Shown: piece after piece, positions 10,215 to 16,933 of the stretch | Position numbering within the stretch: the first letter of the stretch is position 1 | Layout of the letters: each line of letters starts with the position of its first letter | Source of the DNA: Smittium culicis | Taxonomy: Eukaryota; Kickxellomycota; Harpellomycetes; Harpellales; Legeriomycetaceae | Length of the DNA: 16,933 nt | NCBI GenBank assembly: GCA_001970855.1 | Contig: LSSN01000673.1 | Span: 9,904 to 26,836, forward strand | Direction: 5' to 3' | Notes under the pieces: generated by a model | Databases searched by the model: none | What the model was told of the DNA's origin: nothing | Seen by the model: the letters and a program-made list of their open reading frames with translations, nothing else | Translations under genes and position numbers: made by a program

Positions 10215-10276
<62 letters not shown>
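10215..10276 (+). repeat. (CT)31 dinucleotide microsatellite
   Basis: Thirty-one uninterrupted CT units with no imperfect copy. Perfect arrays of this length are usually young or actively slipping. It forms the boundary between the AT-rich desert and the LINE remnants, whose first readable ORF1 codons begin about 135 bases later. The Arg-Glu repeat seen in minus-strand translation is only a product of this array. Confidence 0.98.
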
Positions 10277-10281
<5 letters not shown>

Positions 10282-10411
10282 TTTGATGACATGTAAATAA
10301 AGCAAATAATAAAAAAAATTTAAATTTAAAACCCACAATAGTCTAAAAAGTAACTCGAAAAATCGATAATTTATAGAGTTAATGGTCAGATACGCTAATA
10401 GACAATCGAAA

Positions 10412-11990
10412 CCCCAATGGATCTGATGAAAGCATTCATAAAGTTCAACCTCCCATAAGCTGGGCAAAGGTTGTGAGCTTCAAAATGTAGCCACTTAAAG
10501 TTTCAGGAATATGCATTAGAAAAAAATCTATAAGTAAAACCCCTAACTTTAAACTATGACCCCTATTGGAAATAGTTTCAGGGAATAAACCTAAAGAGAA
10601 AAAAATATTATGCATTGTAATCACTCCATTAAAAATGAGCCATTAAATAACTGATCACTATAGTGACATTTATGATATTATCGAAAGAATTCTAGGTCAA
10701 CTTGGAAATGTTCAAACGTGTTTTGGGATAAACAACAAAAGAAAAATTATATTTTATAAATTTATTAATAAAGGGAACCAAGAAAAAGCAAAAAAAATTG
10801 AAATGACTTTCAAACAAAAAAAAATTGAGCTCTTAATGAATATCTGAGTATAGTGACGAATATAAATTTATAACTGTATCTTCTTATACTAGCCTAAGTT
10901 TTTGAAATGCTGCCCAAAAAGCGTACAATACTCTTAAAGACATCTGTGAGGTTACTGATATCACTGCCCTTAAACACGTAAACGTTAATACATAACCACC
11001 AAAGAGTATGAAAATCGTTCTTAAAGCCAAGAATGATAAGGAAATGCCTAATTTCCTCAGTATAATCCACAATAAAGTAGTTCTTTTATGGAAAGGTGCT
11101 CAAAGTATCTGCACATATTGCAAAAAAATAGACCACATGAATTATCAATACCTAGATATTTAATTAAAAAATCAAAAAGTATTGAAAATAAATTGAGAAT
11201 CAGGTCCAAAAAATAGAATAAAAATGGTCTTTATTGAAAATAACCTATAAAATACATAATAAAAATATAAAACAGAAGATAAAATACCAAAAAAATAGAA
11301 AATACACAAGTAGAATCGATTTTTCCTAGCGAGATTGTTAATGAACAGATATTATCGAATAAAATCTTAGATCTCGAATCGCCTAGTGAATCTAAAAGTG
11401 AAATTAATATTTCAAAAAATTTCAATCCAACATAACATATTAAAGATGATATAAATGATTTATTCACACAAAAAAAGTGGTTTTAACCTACCTAAAAATG
11501 ATTTCAGCACTATGACAGAACCTACTAGAATACTCAGTATGGATAATATAAAAATCAGTAATTTTAGAAATACATTGATTCTAAAAATAGCTCTATCAGA
11601 TAAACCTGATGTTTTCAAAATCTTAATAAGAAAATCAAAAAAGAGAGGTGAAATAGGAACAATAGAACAATAGAACAATAGAAGGTGGATCCAGTATATA
11701 AAATAAAGGAATTGAATTACCTGGTAGGTTAAATTTCAGCTTGACAAAAGATAAGTCTATCGACGAGGTCGCTGAAGCAAATCGGGCTGATGGCCTAGGT
11801 TATTCTAAAAATTAAAGTAAAAAAAATATTCACAATGAAAAGAGAAAATTTATGGTAAAGTTGAACTAACTATGATACCTGGTACTGAAATTCTCAACAG
11901 AACCAGTGTTGACATAGATATGGAGTAAATTAAAAAATACTCCACTACTAACCTAATAATAGGAGGGAAATTTATATCAATATAATTAAT
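10412..11990 (+). pseudogene. LINE copy 1 ORF1 relic (RRM-like, zinc knuckle)
   Basis: The ORF1 product would bind element RNA. Readable pieces are an N-terminal part with ISWAKVVSF (about 10455-10480), an RRM-like fold segment around DIYDIIERILGQLGNVQ and KIIFYKFINKGNQEKAKKIE (10660-10805), and AAQKAYNTLKDI (10909-10945). A zinc knuckle at 11110-11151 reads CTYCKKIDHMNYQY, so its last Cys has become Tyr (TGC to TAC). A C-terminal tail includes the 72-codon frame 11455-11673, IDEVAEANRADGLGYSKN near 11760-11813 and MIPGTEILNRTSVDIDME near 11872-11925. Stops and at least three frame changes separate these parts. The segment 11170-11450 is especially worn. Confidence 0.7.
11657..11683 (+). repeat. 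Tandem octamer GAACAATA x3
   Basis: Three perfect copies of GAACAATA followed by GAA overlap the end of an open ORF1 fragment, with an in-frame TAG created by the unit. This is probably local slippage in the decayed ORF1. Confidence 0.85.
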
Positions 11991-12019
11991 ATGAATAAAA
12001 AAAATGACATTCTTCACTC

Positions 12020-12743
12020 GAAATAGCTACATTAAATATAAAAAGAATAACAGATATAAAAAAAACAAGACTTTTTGCTTACTTATAAACAAATCAAGTC
12101 TGACATTTTTTGCCTACAAGAAATAAACATAAAAGTTTTAGAAAAATTATTATGGTCATGCTACTGGAATAAAAAAATTATTTGTTCCAAGGATACTGCA
12201 ACAATAATAAATAATGAAGCATACGAAATAATAGGTAATACTATTTTCTTTGAAGGAAGAATAAACATAACAAAACTAAAAAAAACCAATAATATAAAAT
12301 TAAAAATAGTGAATTTTTATCTGCCCAATAACGAAAAAGTTAGAAGAATCAGTTTAGAGTTTTTACAGGAAAATTTAACTAATAACGCAATTGATAATGA
12401 AGAGCTTATGATAATTGGAGATATGAATATGATTGAAAATATTTACAAAGGCAGGTTCCATCCTAAAATAGCCAATAAAAGGTAATGGAAAAATGTGTAG
12501 CTACTAACAAATCAATTTCTGCTAGTCGATGTTACAAGTAAATTATTGACTAATGAAAATATTTATACATGGTCTGAATATTCAGGAAAATACAGATCTA
12601 GAATAGATCACTTGCTGATAGGCGAAAAAATGATAGAAAATACCACTATTAAAGAAATTGGGCTTTCAGAATTTTCTGATCACAAGTACGTATCGATATA
12701 CATAAAAAACATGACAAATAAAAAGAAGACATCCAATAATTAG
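12020..12743 (+). other. AP-like endonuclease domain (EEP) of ORF2
   Basis: The motifs of the exonuclease-endonuclease-phosphatase fold occur in order. ATLNIK carries the first Asn (about 12026). DIFCLQEIN carries the metal-binding Glu (about 12104-12130), VNFYLP follows, and IIGDMN carries the Asp/Asn pair (12412-12428). YRSRIDHLLIG (12594-12626) and FSDHKYV with the catalytic Asp-His (12672-12692) complete the set. A frameshift near 12080 separates the first motif from the second, where RLFAYL joins to KQIKSDIFCLQE. All key residues are still visible, so this is the better preserved half of ORF2. Confidence 0.88.
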
Positions 12744-13124
12744 AAACTTAATTCTAGTCTTTTAGAAAAATCGCTTACAAAAGAAACTATTAGTGGAGCC
12801 CTAAACGCAAACGTTCAAAGCCTGGAACATTGGGCTGAACTAAAAAAAAAGTGCAAGAATATTTTTACTGACCTTGGTAAATACAACTCGTTCAATAAAA
12901 GAATTGAAATACTGGAATTCGATAATAAAACATACAATAGAATGACAAACAAAAACATCAATGACATCTCTAAAGTAAAAAATTACAACGAAGCAATCAT
13001 AGCCAATGAAAATTAAATCAAGAATTCAATAAAGAAAAACTTGATGGAATGATTATAAGGTCGCGCGTTAAGTGGATAGAAAAAAAATAGTGATAAAATA
13101 AATATTTTATCGGGATCCTAAAAA

Positions 13125-14540
13125 AAAATGGAAGGCAAAAAAAGATTTAATCGAACTAAACAATTCAAATGGCGAAGAAATTACGAGAAAAGATGAAATA
13201 CTGAAAGAATGCCAATCATTCTATTCTAAACTTTTCTCTAAAGGAATAAAATCCGCAAATAGCCAATTAAAACTAATTTCTTGCATCAAAAATAGACTCA
13301 ATAATTTTAATCAAACCCATTTAGATGAAAGATTATCCAAAAATGAAATTTTGGAGTCTATAATTAGTTCACCAAATAACAAGTCACCTGGACCTGGTGG
13401 GCTGACTTTTGAATTTTACAAATGCTTTAAAGAAAAAACATCTGAACACTTATAAAAATCTATAATGTCTTATCAGAAATGTAAAATTGGAACAAGTTTA
13501 GCGGAGGTTCTGTAATAGTGCTTATTCCTAAAAAGGGAGACCCAAAAGAATTAAAAAGTTATAGGCCTATCACTCTGTCCAATACAGACGAGAAAATATT
13601 CACAAAAATAATAAGTAACAGACTAAAAAAGTAATTGGAAAAATTATTACCCCTAACCAATCGGGATTCATAAAAGATAAAAGTATTTTTGACAATATAC
13701 ATGCAACAAATTTTTTGATAGAAAATAGCAAAACAAAACCTAGAAAAACAAATGGATACCTCCTCCTATTGGATTAGGAAAGGTTTATCATAGTTTAGAC
13801 TGAATATACCTCTTTAAATGCCTCTCCGCATTTGGAATAGTGCCATTTTTCATTAGTAATATAAAAAATTTATAACAAAATCCTATTACTCGTAATAATC
13901 AATATTAGTTTTACTGAACCTATAACTATTGGACAAGGATTGAGACAAGGAGATCCTATATCTCCGCTTCTATTAAATTTAGTAATAGAACCGGTTCTAG
14001 AACTAATAAAAAAAACCTGCAAAGGAATACCATTGGGAAAAGAATATTTCAAATATCTAGCGTACGCAGATGATTTACTAATAGGGATATCCAATAAAAC
14101 CGATGAAAAAGCAGTATCTGAAGCTTTAAATATTCATTCGCTAGCATCAAATGCCAAAGTAAATATAGAAAAAACGATATATATTAAATTAGGAGACCCC
14201 ACAGATAGTTGGCTAGATCAAAAAATTTTACAGCCAAATGAGCCATTCAAATATCTTGGCATTAAATTTGATTCGTCCGGAGTAGCAATTAAAGAAAACC
14301 AAAAAGACCTATATAATAGTATAACTAATAGCATCAATAATTTAAAAAATAGAAAACTATCCATCAAAGGGAAAATTCTCCTAGCCAATACTTTTATACT
14401 ATCAAAATCATGGCTTGCCTCCCATGTCATTCCTTTTGATAAAAAATTCATCGAAGATGTCAAAAAAGCAATCATCAAATTTATTTGGTCCGATAAAAAA
14501 ACACGAATAAAAATAGATACAATTGAACTCCAACTATAAA
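13125..14540 (+). other. Reverse transcriptase domain of ORF2
   Basis: Motifs appear in order over three frames. NNKSPGPGGLTFEFYK (about 13376-13423) is the usual SPGPDG loop with Asp replaced by Gly. [24 protein letters not shown] (13513-13584) and IISNRLKK follow, then ITPNQSGFIKDKSIFDNIHA across a frameshift (13640-13705). A broken motif A (about 13765-13800) has its second Asp as His in VYHSLD. GLRQGDPISPLLLNL (13938-13982) and LAYADDLL with the catalytic Asp pair (YADD at 14063-14074) lie in the 199-codon open frame 13940-14539, followed by FKYLGI (14248-14265) and the thumb region ending in KFIWSDKKTRIKI. The YADD is intact but motif A damage and stops rule out activity. Confidence 0.92.
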
Positions 14541-15179
14541 ATAGGGGCCTTGAATCACTTAATATTGATATCCAATCAAAATAATTATAGGCAAAGTGGT
14601 TCAATGCTTTACTAAAAAATAAAAAATGTGTGTTGCTAGGATCAGCCTATAAAAATTATACTAATATAAGATTTGCGTTGATTTATTTACCTAAAAAGAT
14701 CAGTCAACTAAATATAATAAGCTCCCTCCTATTCGGAAACGCTCATTAAAAGTTTCTAAAAAAATTTACATTTCAAACATAGATAAAATCTCTGATTGGC
14801 CGTTAGATAAAATCAAAATTCTAGGCCTAAAATATACAAAAAAACTTATTGGAGTAAACCTAACAAAAAAAGAAATAAAATGGCTAGAAAATAAAGTGAT
14901 AGCCTACTGCGGAAACTCATCTCAAAATGCTATCTAGTATGGGTAAAAAAAACAGATTTCATATATAACATAAAAATAAACGAAAAAATAGTAATTTTAC
15001 CAATTGAATCACGTTTAAAAGAAAAATGGTTTGATCAACAATGTTCATCAAATATTATTGATCTAAGTGAAAAATTTTTGATACACAACGAGTCAATAAC
15101 TAAATACTCAAACAAAAAAGCCGGACTCAAAATTGAAGATAACATTAAAAAGAATTGATAGCTCAGCATAAATTAGATC

Positions 15180-15460
15180 AAATAGGTAGAATGAAAAACG
15201 TTGAACATTTTTTTAATTGGATGAAAATAAATAAAATTGACCTGGAGCCTAAAATTATAAGTCAACTATGGTCTCTTCATCACAACGCAATAATTACTGG
15301 AGAAAAACTAAGGGATTGGAAGAAGAGTGTCTAAAACCAATCGCAAGAATGTAATTCATTAAAGAAAAAAGAAACAATTATACATATTTAATTTGTATCT
15401 AGGAGAATTTACGATTTGTGGAAAAGAAATTATAATTTTTTATGTACAAATACATTCGAC
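15180..15460 (+). other. zf-RVT-like C-terminal region of ORF2
   Basis: The segment IISQLWSLHHNAIITGEKLRDWK (about 15255-15325) matches the W-HNALPTGERL-like block that precedes the zinc-binding part of zf-RVT domains in L1-type elements. It is followed by CNSLKKKETIIHI (about 15350-15388), which resembles the C-EETIEHL block, and then YDLWKRNYNF. The Cys/His set is incomplete and interrupted by a TAA and a frameshift, so only the overall order supports the assignment. Confidence 0.6.
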
Positions 15461-15808
15461 AACAGTATAGCTAATGGAATTACAAAAAATATAATATTTA
15501 ATTTTTTACAGCCAATGGGAATTATGTTTCCGAAAGTAGAAATACTGTATGGGCTTTCCATCTGGAATATAAATAGAGAAGGGTTGAATCTGAACTAATA
15601 AATACAAATATAACTCGCAAAGAAATATTTAACAGGAGGAAATACGACCTGCAACAAAAAATTATTATTAATTTTAAAAATCACATAAAACGAGAATCTC
15701 ATTTGAAATCATCCAATAAGATTAAAGCATTAAAAAATTATTTCTTTTTTTTTCATTATAAAACTAGACACTTTAATAAAGCGCTCGAATAAAATTAATG
15801 TCTACAGA

Positions 15809-16933
15809 ATGGAAACCACAGACGGAAAGGAAAAATCCTATGCGAATACAGCGAAAAAGAAATCCGATTTTGCAAACCGAGTCACAGTAAAACATCTGAT
15901 TTACGGAAAAGACATTCAAGAAAAAAATGTTATGATCAAGTTCCTTGGGTCCGAGGAAAGGTTTTGGATCGAGCTATATAATTACGGAAATGAATGCGAA
16001 GAAATAATAGAAATAGTTACTAACAATTTGATGCTGAATACTAATCAGTGATATAAAATAAAAGAGTAAAAAAATTTTTTATCGATTTTGACACTGTCGA
16101 TAACGCAAGAGAATTCAAAGAAAAGGTTATCCTTTTCAAAGGTGAGCGCATTAGAATTTCGGATCCAGTCGAATCGAAGGAAGACATTTTGAACGTTACG
16201 ATTTCTTCATCTGAAGGAAAATCATTCAAAAAATTGTTTAGAGCAGGCAAAAATTTAATCCTATCGGTAGAAGACCTTAAAGATATCACAGTGCTAACGT
16301 TGAGAAATTGAGTAAAACTTAACATAAACCAGAAAATCGCTCTTAAAAACAACGATAAGAACAAAATTACGGAATTCTTAAGAGTAGAAAATGCAGTATC
16401 CAGCCTGCTATATAAAGATGCGCTGCGAGTATGCAAATATTGCAAGCCCAATTCGCACTCGATTAAAAATTGTGAAAAAATTAAGGTGAAAAAAAAGGTC
16501 AAAGTGACTAAAATGAAAAAAAAAAAAACAGTATCTTTAATTTTCCTTAAGATAATTTAAACTCCTTCAAGACTTTCAAGTCTGCCAGAAATCAGATGAA
16601 AACTCCAAAAAAGTACAAAAATGATTAAGAACGGAAGAATGTTGCTAAAAAAAAGGAAAAAACTAACCGCCCCAAATAAGTTAGGAAAAACAGATAAACA
16701 GAGAGGGAAATATGAGTTCGAAACATTTCGAAGAGAAAATCTTGACATCTTCCGCTCTCAAATCACAAAATACATTTGATGTAATCAGCGATAACGAAAA
16801 TTCAATATTTAAAGTACTTCACAATGATTCAAAGCCCAACAATGAACCAAAAATCTTATAGAAGGACCAAGAAAATCTTTTCTGTAGCAATCCTTCTAAT
16901 GGATTATTATACACAAACATAGATATAGACCGT
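15809..16933 (+). pseudogene. LINE copy 2 ORF1, 5' part (cut by window end)
   Basis: A second L1-like ORF1 begins at ATG 15809, reading METTDGKEKSYANTAKKK, and runs to a TGA at 16049-16051. The reading then moves to another frame from about 16060. This frame encodes an RRM-like part with FFIDFDTVDNAREF and KVILFKGERIRISDP (16075-16170) and SFKKLFRAGKNLI, with a TGA at 16309-16311. It then gives a perfect CCHC zinc knuckle, CKYCKPNSHSIKNC (16432-16473), and a Lys-rich basic tail with an A-run near 16514-16528. After a TAA at 16558-16560, further frame changes lead to MSSKHFEEKILTSSALK from 16712 with a TAG at 16859, open to the window end. It is less decayed than copy 1 and differs from it in sequence, so the two may be different subfamilies. 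Its ORF2 would lie beyond the window. Confidence 0.75.

Larger units (their letters stand above)
10277..15792 (+). mobile_element. Decayed L1-like non-LTR retrotransposon, copy 1
   Basis: A two-ORF LINE in plus orientation: ORF1 (nucleic-acid binding) about 10412-11990, then ORF2 (endonuclease and reverse transcriptase) about 12020-15792. The order AP-type endonuclease, reverse transcriptase, zf-RVT-like tail places it near the L1/Tx1 group, with a CCHC-type ORF1. The left end is uncertain; 10277-10410 may be 5' UTR. Neither a poly-A tail nor a 3' UTR is visible, because the next copy's ORF1 begins 16 bases after the ORF2 stop. Multiple stops and frameshifts make it non-autonomous. Confidence 0.85.
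12020..15792 (+). pseudogene. LINE copy 1 ORF2 relic (endonuclease plus reverse transcriptase)
   Basis: The polyprotein that nicks target DNA and reverse transcribes element RNA from that nick. It runs from IATLNIK at about 12023 to ALE plus TAA at 15790-15792. The endonuclease (12020-12743) and linker stay in one frame from 12075 to about 13014, broken by TAA at 12483, TAG at 12498, TAG at 12741 and TAA near 13014. Later parts change frame several times. Readable linker sequence, for example SLEHWAELKKKCKNIF and FNKRIEILEFDNKTY (12820-12930), is Lys-rich and probably helical, as in L1-type proteins. The stretch 14540-15160 is the most damaged. Confidence 0.85.

Noticed and set aside
10153..10467. 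Minus-strand protein with a long Arg-Glu repeat
   Set aside because: The repeat is a translation of the (CT)31 microsatellite, and the rest has no recognisable domain.
12075..13016. Alternative genetic code with TAA/TAG read as glutamine
   Set aside because: The intact lyase gene uses CAA/CAG for Gln, has no internal TAA or TAG in its exons and ends at TAG at the expected length. The stops in the LINE are better explained by decay.
14218..14604. 128-codon minus-strand open frame, and the shorter one at 13870-14094
   Set aside because: Both lie opposite the well-conserved reverse transcriptase frame and are shadows of it.
16041..16502. 153-codon minus-strand open frame
   Set aside because: It is antisense to LINE ORF1, where the plus strand encodes a perfect zinc knuckle and an RRM-like region. 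The Leu/Phe-rich translation is typical of the reverse of Lys/Glu-rich coding DNA.
1..16933. CRISPR array, phage module, operon or toxin-antitoxin pair
   Set aside because: There are no spaced direct repeats and no runs of adjacent open genes. Introns, the microsatellite and LINEs show eukaryotic DNA.

Overview
This window is strongly AT-rich eukaryotic nuclear DNA. The evidence is a spliced gene with short GT-AG introns (about 70 to 150 bases), a long dinucleotide microsatellite, a piggyBac-type DNA transposon and L1-like non-LTR retrotransposons. There is no bacterial gene organisation. The lineage cannot be fixed from sequence alone; short introns, extreme AT content and this repeat mix would fit an early-diverging fungus or a small AT-rich invertebrate or protist. 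The standard genetic code fits the only intact gene.

Layout, left to right. Positions 1-135 hold an open frame ending in TGA, probably the last exon of an upstream gene. Positions 1047-3032 hold the only complete gene: a seven-exon, 436-residue selenocysteine lyase / NifS-like PLP enzyme on the plus strand, with all catalytic residues present. After a gap without recognisable genes (3033-4588), positions 4589 to about 6260 are the relic of a piggyBac-family transposase. A 187-base miniature element flanked by TTAA on both sides (5983-6177) sits inside it, between the DYN motif and the last catalytic Asp motif. Positions 6178-10214 are an extremely AT-rich stretch without a recognisable gene, interrupted by a GC-richer island with several hairpins (6981-7095). 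A (CT)31 microsatellite follows at 10215-10276.

From about 10410 to the window end lie two head-to-tail L1-like retrotransposon copies. The first has a decayed ORF1 (RRM-like region plus a damaged zinc knuckle) and a decayed ORF2 (AP-type endonuclease, reverse transcriptase with intact YADD, zf-RVT-like tail). The second starts only 16 bases after the first one's ORF2 stop. Its ORF1 keeps a perfect CCHC knuckle but has frameshifts, and it is cut by the window edge.

The enzyme gene is the only thing here likely to be functional as a host gene. The rest records layered transposon insertion and decay. The best-supported structural discoveries are the nested TTAA insertion, whose removal rejoins the transposase frame, and the tight tandem LINE junction. 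I see no CRISPR array, phage, operon or clearly new multi-gene system.
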